Shown here: piece by piece, positions 43,653-51,757 of the stretch
Numbering within the stretch: position 1 is the stretch's first letter
Layout of the letters: each line of letters opens with the position of its first letter
Assembly: GCA_023423535.1 (NCBI GenBank)
Contig: JAFAFL010000109.1
Span: forward strand, 1 to 64,000
From: Pseudomonadota bacterium
Lineage (GTDB): Bacteria; Myxococcota; Myxococcia; Myxococcales; Myxococcaceae
Reading direction: 5' to 3'
DNA length: 64,000 nucleotides
Translations under genes and position numbers: made by a program
Notes under the pieces: generated by a model
Databases searched by the model: none
What the model was told of the DNA's origin: nothing
The model's input: only the letters and a program-made list of their open reading frames with translations

Positions 43653-44120
43653 CTACGCGCCGCCGCCGAACATCTTCTTCGTGCGCTGGTTCATCTCCTC
43701 CGGCGTCAGGTCCTCCTTGTGGGTGGCGATGGTCCAGAGGTGTCCAAACGGATCGCGGAAGTTGCCGCTGCGGTCGCCGTAGAACTGGTCCTGGACCGGC
43801 CGCAGCACCTCGAGTCCCTCGGCCACCGCGCGCTTCGCCACCGCGTCCACGTCGTCGACGTAGAACATGAGGCTCACGCTGCTCCCGCCGAGCGACTTCG
43901 GCGAGCGGTAGCCCTGGTCCGGCGCCTCGTCGGCGATCATCACGATGGCGTCGCCGACGCGGAACTCCGCGTGCGCGATCTTCCCGTCCGGCATGGGCAT
44001 CCGGTACAGCTCCTTCGCTCCGAACGCGCGCGTGTAGAAGGCGATCGCCTCCGATGCATTGTCGACGACGAGGTACGGCGTGACGGAGCGGTAGCCTTCG
44101 GGGATGGGCTTTGCGGCCAT
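43653..44120 (-). CDS. VOC-family (glyoxalase/PhnB-like) protein
   Basis: 155 residues from the ATG at 44120. A vicinal-oxygen-chelate fold is visible as two beta-alpha-beta-beta-beta halves: SVTPYLVVDNASEAIAFYTR with AHAEFRVGDAIVMIADE, then SVSLMFYVDDVDAVAKRA with GDRSGNFRDPFGHLWTIATH. The tail resembles YDCJ/PhnB-type proteins (LTPEEMNQRTKKMF). Candidate metal ligands are His50 or Glu in the first half and His in the second. Substrate unknown. A frame upstream of this start exists but shows no family match. Convergent with the VWA gene. Confidence 0.85.
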   Translation of the reverse strand: MAAKPIPEGYRSVTPYLVVDNASEAIAFYTRAFGAKELYRMPMPDGKIAHAEFRVGDAIVMIADEAPDQGYRSPKSLGGSSVSLMFYVDDVDAVAKRAVAEGLEVLRPVQDQFYGDRSGNFRDPFGHLWTIATHKEDLTPEEMNQRTKKMFGGGA

Positions 44121-44220
44121 GCGGTGTTCCTCCTTGTAGGGGCGCGCACTCTCGCATGGTGACTCCCTGCTCGACGCGCGACGATGGTGCAGGCGCGGAT
44201 CGTTCTGATAGGCACCGTCC

Positions 44221-44823
44221 ATGCGCGCATGTGTCTGTGTGTGTGTCCTGCTCTTCGTCGGGGTTCCTTCGGGAGAGGCGTGGGCCCGGCTGACGCCCGA
44301 GACCGACGTCGAAGCGCCCTCCGCTGCCGTTGTGGCCTCTGCTGCGTCCTCGCGCGCGGACCTCGGGCTGAAGTTGCCTGCGCTCCAGTTCGCCGCCGGC
44401 GCGGGCGCGGCGCTGGTGACGACGCCGCTGTCGCTGTGGGCCGCGACCGCGCTGGGCACGCTCTCGTCGAACCTCGTGCTCGCTGCGTTGCCGAGCGTGG
44501 TCCTCTTCGCCGCGCTGCCGCCCGTCGCGGTGACGCTCGCCGCGGCGCTGGTGGGCAATCACCTCTCGCCCGGCTCGAGTCGCATCGGCCCCGCGATGTG
44601 GGTCACCGTCGGCGCACAGGTGGTCATCCTCACCGCGAGCATCCTCTTCGGGGCCTCGTCGCGGAACTTCGGCGATGCGGCGTTGATCTCCCTCGCGGAC
44701 GTGCTGCTGCTGCCCGCCGTCGCCACCGGCACCATGGCCCTCACGCGTCCGAGCGCCATCCCCAACCTGCTCCCGCCCGAGCAGCGCACGCTCTCGCTTC
44801 CGGTGGTGTCCCTTGCGTTCTGA
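44221..44823 (+). CDS. Membrane protein of unknown function
   Basis: 200 residues. A signal-like N-terminus (MRACVCVCVLLFVGVPSGEA) encoded partly by a TG dinucleotide run is followed by about four hydrophobic segments between residues 50 and 180. The middle segment contains LWAATALGTLSSNLVLAALP. No family recognised. Its end overlaps the TTG start of the serine hydrolase by 11 bases, so it heads a four-gene overlapping set. Confidence 0.6.
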   Translation: MRACVCVCVLLFVGVPSGEAWARLTPETDVEAPSAAVVASAASSRADLGLKLPALQFAAGAGAALVTTPLSLWAATALGTLSSNLVLAALPSVVLFAALPPVAVTLAAALVGNHLSPGSSRIGPAMWVTVGAQVVILTASILFGASSRNFGDAALISLADVLLLPAVATGTMALTRPSAIPNLLPPEQRTLSLPVVSLAF

Positions 44824-45982
44824 AACCGCCGCCTGGGCAGGCCTCGTCACCGTCGCGCTCGCGCTCGTGCTCTCCACCGGTGAGGCCCGAGCGCAGAGCT
44901 GTCCCGCCAACGATCGCTGGCCCTCTCCCGACTGGCCGTCGCGCACCGAAGAGTTCGCGCGCACCCGCGGCGAACAGATCCGCGCGCTGGAGGAGTACGC
45001 CTTCACGCTGCAGGGCGCGGACGAGGACCGCATCGGCGTGCGCACCGACGGCGTGGTCGTCATCCACCGCGGCGAGATCGTGTACGAGCGCTACGCGCGC
45101 GGCTTCACCGCGGAGAAGCGTCACCTCGCGTGGTCGGTGTCGAAGAGCTTCATCAACGCGCTGGTCGGTCGGGGCGTGCTGCTCGGTGAGCTCGCGGTGG
45201 AGGACTCCATCTGCAAGCACGCGCCGGATCTCCCCGAGTCACACTGCGGCATCACCCTTCGTCACCTGCTCGAGTTCGCGTCCGGCCTCGACTGGAAGGA
45301 GACCTACGAGGGCCAGTCGAACCAGGCCTCCTCCGTGCTGGCGATGCTCTATGGCAAGGGCTGGCGGGACATGGCCGCGTTCGTCGCCTCGCACGCGCCG
45401 CGCGATCCGCCGGGAGAGAGTTGGGCCTACTCCTCCGGCGACACCACGCTGCTCTCCTCGGTCATCGGCCGCACGCTGAGCGCGAAGCACGGTGAGCGCT
45501 GGCCGTGGGTCCTGCTCTTCGATCGCATCGGCATGCGCCGCGCGACGTGGGAGCGCGACGCGAAGGGGAACCTCGTCGGCTCGTCGTACCTCTACGCGCC
45601 GCCGCGCGAGCTCGCGAAGCTGGGCTACCTCTACCTGCACGGCGGCTGCTGGAACGGCGAGCGCCTGCTGCCCGAAGACTGGATCGCGCGCAGCACGCAG
45701 GTCTCCGAACCGCTCTTGAAGAAGCCGCTCTACCGCGACGCAGGCGACGTGCAGGGCTGGCAGTTCTGGCTCAACCGGCCCGTACCCTCGCTCGATGGCG
45801 ACGCGCGTCCGCACGAGGATCTGCCCGAGGACATGTACGCGGCGCGCGGGCACTGGGGTCAGCAGATCTCCGTCTACCCGTCCGAAGACCTCGTCGTCGT
45901 CCGCGTCGCCGACGACCGGGACGGCAGCTTCGACTTCAACCGCTTCGGCGCGCTCGTGCTGGCGATGGTGAGGGCTCCATGA
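44813..45982 (+). CDS. Beta-lactamase-family serine hydrolase
   Basis: 389 residues. A signal peptide (to ...STGEARAQ) precedes a class C beta-lactamase/DD-peptidase-like domain. The SxxK motif is in LAWSVSKSFINALVG and the YxN-type tyrosine motif in WAYSSGDTTLLS; the third motif is probably GHWGQQISVYP (HxG instead of KTG), common in esterase-type members. So an exported esterase or peptidase is more likely than a true beta-lactamase. The start is a TTG inside the end of the previous gene; this is the only one that keeps the signal peptide. Its stop overlaps the next start (ATGA). Confidence 0.85.
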   Translation: MRSETAAWAGLVTVALALVLSTGEARAQSCPANDRWPSPDWPSRTEEFARTRGEQIRALEEYAFTLQGADEDRIGVRTDGVVVIHRGEIVYERYARGFTAEKRHLAWSVSKSFINALVGRGVLLGELAVEDSICKHAPDLPESHCGITLRHLLEFASGLDWKETYEGQSNQASSVLAMLYGKGWRDMAAFVASHAPRDPPGESWAYSSGDTTLLSSVIGRTLSAKHGERWPWVLLFDRIGMRRATWERDAKGNLVGSSYLYAPPRELAKLGYLYLHGGCWNGERLLPEDWIARSTQVSEPLLKKPLYRDAGDVQGWQFWLNRPVPSLDGDARPHEDLPEDMYAARGHWGQQISVYPSEDLVVVRVADDRDGSFDFNRFGALVLAMVRAP

Positions 45983-46287
45983 AGGCCATCCGAACGATGC
46001 TCGCCGCGCTGTGCCTGCTCGCGCTCGGATGTGGCGGCGGCGAGGGGCGCACGTACGACAACAGCGATCTCGTGCTCGCGTCGCACTACGCGGCGAAGGA
46101 GACCTGCTCCTGCATCTTCGTGATGGAGCAGACCGAGGAGTACTGCCGCAGCTGGACGCGCGCGAACCCGGCGGTGGCCACCACGCGCATCGACTACGAA
46201 GAGAAGACCGTCGAGTCCGCCGCGATCCTCTTCTGGGGGACCCGCGCGCGCTTCACCGGCGACGACTTCGGCTGTGTGCTCGAATGA
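45979..46287 (+). CDS. Small lipoprotein, unknown function
   Basis: 102 residues. Lipoprotein signal MKAIRTMLAALCLLALGC with the modified cysteine at 18. The mature part holds three more pairs of interest (ETCSCIF, EEYCRSW, FGCVLE), so disulfides are likely. No family recognised. Both ends overlap neighbours by four bases (ATGA), between the serine hydrolase and the 77-residue protein, so it is probably made in step with them. Confidence 0.65.
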   Translation: MKAIRTMLAALCLLALGCGGGEGRTYDNSDLVLASHYAAKETCSCIFVMEQTEEYCRSWTRANPAVATTRIDYEEKTVESAAILFWGTRARFTGDDFGCVLE

Positions 46288-46517
46288 CCTCGTCCACCGC
46301 AACGCCGACCGAAGAGGAGATCGACAAGGCGATCGCCGAGGCGAGCGAGGAGCTCGGGCTGGCGTCGTACTACCGCTCGATCGTGAAGCCGCTGGTCCGC
46401 AACCCCCAAGGGCCCAGGCCGCGCTGCTGCGGGGCCGGGTGCGAGCCCTGCTCCGACACGCTCTCGCAGGTGGCGGACCGCGCTCTGCAGTTGCTCGGCA
46501 TTCCGCGCCCGGGCTGA
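46284..46517 (+). CDS. Small protein with CCGxGCxPC motif
   Basis: 77 residues. A helical N-terminal half (EEEIDKAIAEASEELGLASY) leads to a cysteine cluster, RCCGAGCEPCSD, resembling the Cys motif of the oxidoreductase-like domain (CCGxGCxxC) and possibly binding metal. No signal peptide. The start overlaps the preceding lipoprotein stop (ATGA), making it the fourth gene of the set. The family link is a motif resemblance only. Confidence 0.55.
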   Translation: MTSSTATPTEEEIDKAIAEASEELGLASYYRSIVKPLVRNPQGPRPRCCGAGCEPCSDTLSQVADRALQLLGIPRPG

Positions 46518-46668
46518 ATCCGCGTGAGCGAACGCGCGTCCTTTGACCGACGTTGAGACGTGGCCGGACCGAGCCCTTCGGCCCGAGCGCTCGTCCGACG
46601 GAGCACATCAGGTGGTGAAGCGCGGGCCGAGGTCTTGAGCCGCGACGATAGGGGCACATCCTCGGCGG

Positions 46669-47895
46669 ATGCGTCTGCTCGCGTGTCTCGTCGCCGTGGC
46701 CGTGATCGCATGTGGCGGCGAGGGCCCGGCGAGCGTCGATCTGAACCCGTGCCCCGAAGAAGAGCGCGTCTGCTCTCCGTGGCCCTGTCCCTCCACCGCC
46801 GCGGGATGCACCGACCACTACGTCTGCGGTGCCTGCGTCTCGAAGCCGAAGGGCCCGCGCGTGGTGTCGCTCACGCTGCTGGAGCGCTCGGTGACCAGCG
46901 CGTTCCCCACGAGCGGAGACGCGTTCATCCGACTCGATGCGCACGGCCTGCGCCGCCATCCGCTCCCGCGCGCAGAGGACGACTCGACCTGGCAGGTGAC
47001 GACGCCGGAGGGGAGGGGAGAACTCGCAGCCGCCGTGGGCGACCGCTTCGGCGGTGCCTACGTCTTCGCGCGGGACGAGGCCGATCCGAAGCGGCCGGTG
47101 GCGTCTCCGCTGCTGGCGAACGGCACGTTCGGCGCGCGCATCGAGCAGCCGGAGGCGCCGTGGACCTACGACCTCGTCCGCCGCAACGCGCGCGGCGAGC
47201 TGCTTCTGCGCTACGTGAGCGCGCACCACCAACGCGCAGAGCTCGCCCTCCGCGAACCCGATGGGCGCGAGCGCTGGCGCGTCACCACCCAGTCCTGGTT
47301 CGCCGACGCCTGGCTCGACGACGACGGTGAAGGACGCGCGTACGCCGGCTGGTACGTGCCTGCGGCCACGACCTTGTTCGGGCGTCCGGTGGCGAAGGGC
47401 TCGCACGTCTTCGAGTTCGCGGGAGACGGCGCCCTTCTCTCGGTGTGGAGGCTGCCGGTTCCGGCGGTGCACGTGAGCTTCCTCGGCAGGCGCGCCGATG
47501 GCGGGTTGGTCGTCGCGGCGATCACCGCCGTCGGCCCGCATCACGTGGTGGTGTTGGAGCGCGACGGCACTGTGCGATGGCACGCGCGGCTCGACGCGAT
47601 CGCCGCGGGTGCGGTGGTGCTGGCCGAAGATGGCTCGGTCCTCGCGGTCCACACCGACCCGAGCACCGGCAAGCTCACGTTGGGAGGTCTGAAGCCCGAC
47701 GGCACGCCGCGCGAGCCAGTGAGCGAGCACGTCCCGCTCGAGGGACACAGGCCGCATCCGACGGCGCTGCTCCGGATGGGCGACTCGCTCGTGGTCACCG
47801 GCTGGTTCGACGGCGAGTGGCGCCACACCTGGTTCGGCAAGTTCGAGGAGCTCGCCGAGCACTCGCGCGGCTTCGTGCTGCACCTGCGCGACTGA
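46669..47895 (+). CDS. Lipoprotein with possible beta-propeller
   Basis: 408 residues. Lipoprotein signal MRLLACLVAVAVIAC (cysteine 15). A cysteine-rich stretch follows (CPEEERVCSPWPCPSTAAGC...CGAC, 28-57), then ~340 residues of beta-rich repeats, each with a strand, a turn containing Asp/Gly and an aromatic residue (for example LRYVSAHHQRAELALREPDG, VLERDGTVRWHARLDA, FAGDGALLSVWRLPVPAVHV). This pattern is typical of propeller-like exported proteins. Unknown function. Convergent with the next gene. Confidence 0.65.
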   Translation: MRLLACLVAVAVIACGGEGPASVDLNPCPEEERVCSPWPCPSTAAGCTDHYVCGACVSKPKGPRVVSLTLLERSVTSAFPTSGDAFIRLDAHGLRRHPLPRAEDDSTWQVTTPEGRGELAAAVGDRFGGAYVFARDEADPKRPVASPLLANGTFGARIEQPEAPWTYDLVRRNARGELLLRYVSAHHQRAELALREPDGRERWRVTTQSWFADAWLDDDGEGRAYAGWYVPAATTLFGRPVAKGSHVFEFAGDGALLSVWRLPVPAVHVSFLGRRADGGLVVAAITAVGPHHVVVLERDGTVRWHARLDAIAAGAVVLAEDGSVLAVHTDPSTGKLTLGGLKPDGTPREPVSEHVPLEGHRPHPTALLRMGDSLVVTGWFDGEWRHTWFGKFEELAEHSRGFVLHLRD

Positions 47896-47919
47896 GCGAG
47901 CGCAACCGCAGTGCCCGAG

Positions 47920-49995
47920 CTACTCCGGCCCGCACACCCCGTCGCACGGATGCGTCACGATTCCGTCCGGTCGCAGGAACCGGTCGATCTGCTCCATCGA
48001 CGCGCGGGTGAGCCGTACGCCGTCGTGAACTTCGTTCGGCGGCTTGTCCGGCTGCGGCTCGCGCCAGTACATCTGCCAGTCCTCGCCGAAGTCGAACACG
48101 GTGAGCCCGGAGGTCCGCTCGACGTCCTGCGGTCTGCGCGGCGTGGTCCCCCACGGCGTCACCGGCGACGGCCCCGTCAGCTCCAGCCCCAGCAGCCGCG
48201 CGTGGGTAAAGGTCGCGAAGTTCGGCACCTGCGGATCCCCGAGCCCGAGCTGCATCAGCACGTCACGCCGAGGCGGCGTCTGCGGCAGCACGCCGGCGGA
48301 GGTCGCCTCGGCATCGAACACGAGCGGCGCGTAGCTCGCGGGATCGATGAAGTCGAAGGTGGGCTGCAGCTGCGCGGCGAGTTTCTGCTGATCGAGCCTG
48401 TCCGGCAGCGACAGCTCCAGCAGGTCGAGGAACGCCATGAAGTTCCGCGACCGGAACATCATGTGCGAGTAGCCCACGCCGCCCACGCTCACCGCCCAGC
48501 GCTCCACGCGCGGCGCCAGCGCCATCAGCGTCCCGGCGAGGATGTGCCCGTTGCTGTGGCCGGCGAAGTAGCGGGCCTCGGGCTCGAACAGCAGATGCCC
48601 CGCGTTGCTCTCTCCCTGATCATCCACGTGCACGCCCGGCGCATTCGCCTCCGTCGGCCGCCGCAGCGCCGGGAGGTCCCGCATCGGTCCCTCCATCGCC
48701 GCGAGCATGACGATCCAGTTGGCCATGCCCTGGTGCAGGCGCTCGACGAAGAGCCCGAGGTGCGAGGGCCGGTTCACCGCCGCGTCCGACACGGTGGCGA
48801 GGTCCTCCGCGCTCATCCCCATCCAGTCGATGGAGAAGAGCACCGCGCCGAGGTGGTTGGCGATCTTCCGGTACGCGGGGCTCTCGATCTCGTAGCGCAG
48901 CCCGAAGAAGCCGTGCCCGAACGCGATCGCCCGTCCCGGCTCGAAGCGATCCCGCACCGTCTCCGGCACCATCGCCACGAAGCCGATCTGCGTCGTCCCG
49001 TTCTGCGCCACCTCTCCATCCGCACCGCGGAAGAGCCGCGCGCCGGGCTCTGCGCTCTCCATGAAGAGGGGCACCGTCAGCTCGCCGCGCACCGAACGCC
49101 AAGCGCCGGTCAGCGACTCGCGGACCTCGGTCACCCGCACCTCGAGCGCGTTCGCCGCGAGCCAGTCGAGCGTGAGCTGGCGCATCCGCAGCATGTCGCG
49201 CCACGCGTGCTCGTCCGAGCGGGTGGTGAAGTCCCAGGCGAGCTGCAGCTCCTCGCGCTTCACTGCCGCGCGCTCCAGCACCGGAAAGACCTCGCGCTCG
49301 TAGCGCTCCAGCAGCGGCTCGAGCACCCCGTCTCCCTTCGCCTGCCGGTCGCGCAGCCGGCGAAAGCCCTCCGGCGTCTGCAGCGTCGCGCCGTCGGTGC
49401 CGGCGATTCCCCGCAGCGCCACCACGTACCGCGTGCGCGGCGCGAGCAGCACCAGCGGTCGCAGCACGATCGCGCGCCGGGAGGGATCGCTCGCGCGCAC
49501 GTCGAGATCGACGAAGTGGGGGATGCGCTCGCCGGTCTCCGCGTGGAGGAGCACGGTGCGGCTCTCCCCGGTCAACGTGCCGCCCGGCGCGGTGGGATCC
49601 GCAAATATGTCGGCGAGGCCTTCGCGCGAGACGTCACCCGGCAGCAGCGCGAGGATCACCGGCAGCCGCGACGCACCGTCCACCGCGCGGAAGTCGGAAG
49701 GGTCGGCGCTGCGGCCCCTGTTCGTGCGCAGCTTCGCGGCGCCCTCGGGATGAACGCGAAAGCCGCTGGGCAGCGACGCATCCGCAACGCGGTGGTGGTC
49801 GGACGGGAAGGGGAGCAGACAGTCCGCGCCGGCGAGCAGCGGGTTGCAGCCCGGCTCCAGCGCGAGCGGCTCGAGGATCTCCTCCGGTGCGGGACAACCG
49901 GTGAGGCCGGCTCCGAGCCCCAGTCCGAGCGCGAGCAACACGAAGAGGCGGGACGCTCCGGTCGGCAGAAAAGCGAGGCGTGTCACAGCCGGCAT
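47920..49995 (-). CDS. Lipoprotein alpha/beta hydrolase with N-terminal Ig-like region
   Basis: 691 residues. Lipoprotein signal with cysteine 34 (...GLGAGLTGC). An N-terminal region (~40-330) looks like one Ig-like module (PFPSDHHRV, TRYVVALRGIAGTDG, LAWDFTTRS), followed by a hydrolase domain (~340-690): oxyanion-type AFGHGFFG, SIDWMGM, and nucleophile motif FAGHSNGHILAG with Ser at ~480. The final QIDRFLRPDGIVTHPCDGVC may be the region after the acid/His pair. It is a paralogue in architecture of the larger lipoprotein at 60118-63603. Surface or periplasmic esterase; substrate unknown. Confidence 0.75.
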   Translation of the reverse strand: MPAVTRLAFLPTGASRLFVLLALGLGLGAGLTGCPAPEEILEPLALEPGCNPLLAGADCLLPFPSDHHRVADASLPSGFRVHPEGAAKLRTNRGRSADPSDFRAVDGASRLPVILALLPGDVSREGLADIFADPTAPGGTLTGESRTVLLHAETGERIPHFVDLDVRASDPSRRAIVLRPLVLLAPRTRYVVALRGIAGTDGATLQTPEGFRRLRDRQAKGDGVLEPLLERYEREVFPVLERAAVKREELQLAWDFTTRSDEHAWRDMLRMRQLTLDWLAANALEVRVTEVRESLTGAWRSVRGELTVPLFMESAEPGARLFRGADGEVAQNGTTQIGFVAMVPETVRDRFEPGRAIAFGHGFFGLRYEIESPAYRKIANHLGAVLFSIDWMGMSAEDLATVSDAAVNRPSHLGLFVERLHQGMANWIVMLAAMEGPMRDLPALRRPTEANAPGVHVDDQGESNAGHLLFEPEARYFAGHSNGHILAGTLMALAPRVERWAVSVGGVGYSHMMFRSRNFMAFLDLLELSLPDRLDQQKLAAQLQPTFDFIDPASYAPLVFDAEATSAGVLPQTPPRRDVLMQLGLGDPQVPNFATFTHARLLGLELTGPSPVTPWGTTPRRPQDVERTSGLTVFDFGEDWQMYWREPQPDKPPNEVHDGVRLTRASMEQIDRFLRPDGIVTHPCDGVCGPE

Positions 49996-50053
49996 TAGGC
50001 GCAGCGGCCGGGGGGACGCGCAACTCGGGCTCTCACATTCCGAGAATCACCCC

Positions 50054-51727
50054 ATGATCCGCACTCCGCAGGTGACGAACACCTCTTCGATCCTCGGCAC
50101 CCAGGTCCGCAGCAGCGCGGTGCCGATGGCGCCGGAGCAGTGGTCGAAGCCCGGTGCCTCGGGCGAGCGGGTGGCGAAGCTGCAGCGCGCGCTGGCGGCG
50201 CTGGGCTTCAACCCTGGGCCGGTGACCGGCAAGTTCGACGCGCGCACCGAGAAGGCGCTCAAGGCCTTCCAGGCGAAGGCGGGGCTCGCGCAGCACGGCA
50301 TCTACGGTCCGGAGACCGGCGCGGCGCTGAAGGCGGCGCTGGCGAAGGAGGCGGCCTCGGGAGGTCCGGCCCTGCGCGAGGGCGACCGGGGCGCGGCGGT
50401 GCGCAAGCTGGAGCGGGCGCTGGTGAAGCAGGGCCTGCTCGATCGTGCGGACGGCACCTTCGACGCGGCGACAGCGAAGGCAGTGAAGGCGCTCGAGAAG
50501 AAGCACGGGTGGACGGCGGACGGCGTCGTCGGCGAGAAGCTGTGGCAGGCGCTGGGCAACGCGGGCAGCGGATCCGGACCTCAGCTCAAGCGAGGCGACA
50601 AGGGCGCCGACGTGAAGATCCTGCAGCGCGCGCTGGCGGAGCGCGGCCTCTACAAAGGAGCCATCAGCGGCACCTTCGATGCGGCCACCGGCGCGGCGCT
50701 GAAGGCATTCGAGAAGGCGCAGGGCCTCACCGCCGACGGGAAGACCGACGGCAAGGTCTGGAGCGCGCTGCAGACGCACGTGGTCTCTCGGCAGACGGTG
50801 GGCGGACCCACGCTGCGCGAGGGCACCAGCGGTCAGGCGGTTCGCACCCTCCAGAAGAAGCTGCGTGACCGCGGGCTCTACACCGGCCCCATCGACGGGA
50901 AGTTCGGCGCTTCGACCGAGGCGGCGGTGAAGCGGTTCGAGAAGCGGCGCGGCGCGAAGGTCGACGGCGTCGTGGGCAACGGGCTGTGGGTGCAGCTCGG
51001 TGGCGCGGGGCTCGGCAGCGGTCCGCGGCTGAAGGAGGGCGCACAGGGCGAGACGGTGAAGGTGCTGCAGCGGCGGCTCGCTGCGCTCGGTCACTACGAC
51101 GGTCCGATCGACGGTGACTTCGGCGCCGGGACGAAGGCGGCGCTGAAGCGGCTGGAGAAGAAGGCCGGGTTGAAGGCGGACGGCATCGCCGATGCGCGCG
51201 TGTGGGCGGCGGTGGGCCGTCACGTGGTGATGAAGGAGACCGATCCTTCCGCCGCGAAGGAGCCCGCACACGACTACCGGCGCACGAACTTCCGCGGCGG
51301 GCTGATGAACGTGCGCACGAAGGTCATGCTCCAGCGCGCCGAGACCTACGCGAAGCAGATGGGCGTGCCCATGCCGGTGTTCATCGTGCAGGGCAGCTAC
51401 AGCAATGGCGTCAGCGCCAGCGGCGGCACGCACGACGGTGGCGGCGCGCTCGACATCCGCTCGCGGCACCTCTCGGTGGCGAACGTGAAGAAGCTCGTGA
51501 AGGCGCTGCGCATGGCAGGCTTCGCGGCGTGGAGCCGCGGCTACGGCAAGGACTCCTTCGACCCGCACATCCACGCCATCGCCATCGGCGACCGGCAGCT
51601 CTCGGGTGCCGCGCGCAACCAGGTGGCGGAGTACTTCCGCGGCGGCGACGGGCTCGTGGGCAGCGCGGGAGACGGGGACGCAGAGGTCGGCCGGCCCTGG
51701 CCGAAGTGGGCGAACAAGTACCGCTGA
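50054..51727 (+). CDS. Five-repeat peptidoglycan-binding protein with M15-like metallopeptidase domain
   Basis: 557 residues. Five tandem PG_binding_1 domains at about 35-95, 105-167, 177-240, 252-316 and 324-388, each with the pattern G..G..V..LQ..L...G....G..dG.FG..T..A...FQ. The C-terminal domain (405-530) has H460 and D467 in THDGGGALDI and H505/H507 in DPHIHAI, matching a D-alanyl-D-alanine carboxypeptidase (M15) zinc site. There is no hydrophobic signal peptide, so export would need another route or lysis, as for an endolysin. The start at 50054 is the first ATG of the family-like region. Confidence 0.85.
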   Translation: MIRTPQVTNTSSILGTQVRSSAVPMAPEQWSKPGASGERVAKLQRALAALGFNPGPVTGKFDARTEKALKAFQAKAGLAQHGIYGPETGAALKAALAKEAASGGPALREGDRGAAVRKLERALVKQGLLDRADGTFDAATAKAVKALEKKHGWTADGVVGEKLWQALGNAGSGSGPQLKRGDKGADVKILQRALAERGLYKGAISGTFDAATGAALKAFEKAQGLTADGKTDGKVWSALQTHVVSRQTVGGPTLREGTSGQAVRTLQKKLRDRGLYTGPIDGKFGASTEAAVKRFEKRRGAKVDGVVGNGLWVQLGGAGLGSGPRLKEGAQGETVKVLQRRLAALGHYDGPIDGDFGAGTKAALKRLEKKAGLKADGIADARVWAAVGRHVVMKETDPSAAKEPAHDYRRTNFRGGLMNVRTKVMLQRAETYAKQMGVPMPVFIVQGSYSNGVSASGGTHDGGGALDIRSRHLSVANVKKLVKALRMAGFAAWSRGYGKDSFDPHIHAIAIGDRQLSGAARNQVAEYFRGGDGLVGSAGDGDAEVGRPWPKWANKYR

Positions 51728-51757
51728 GCAACAAAGGCCCATCCGCGGCACCACGCT

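Noticed and set aside
44813..45982. Calling the serine hydrolase a beta-lactamase resistance gene
   Set aside because: It has SxxK and a tyrosine motif but an HxG-type third motif; such proteins are mostly esterases or peptidases.
46518..46668. Possible tRNA or small RNA in the 150-base gap
   Set aside because: No cloverleaf or convincing hairpin; only short palindromes such as CGAGCGCTCG.
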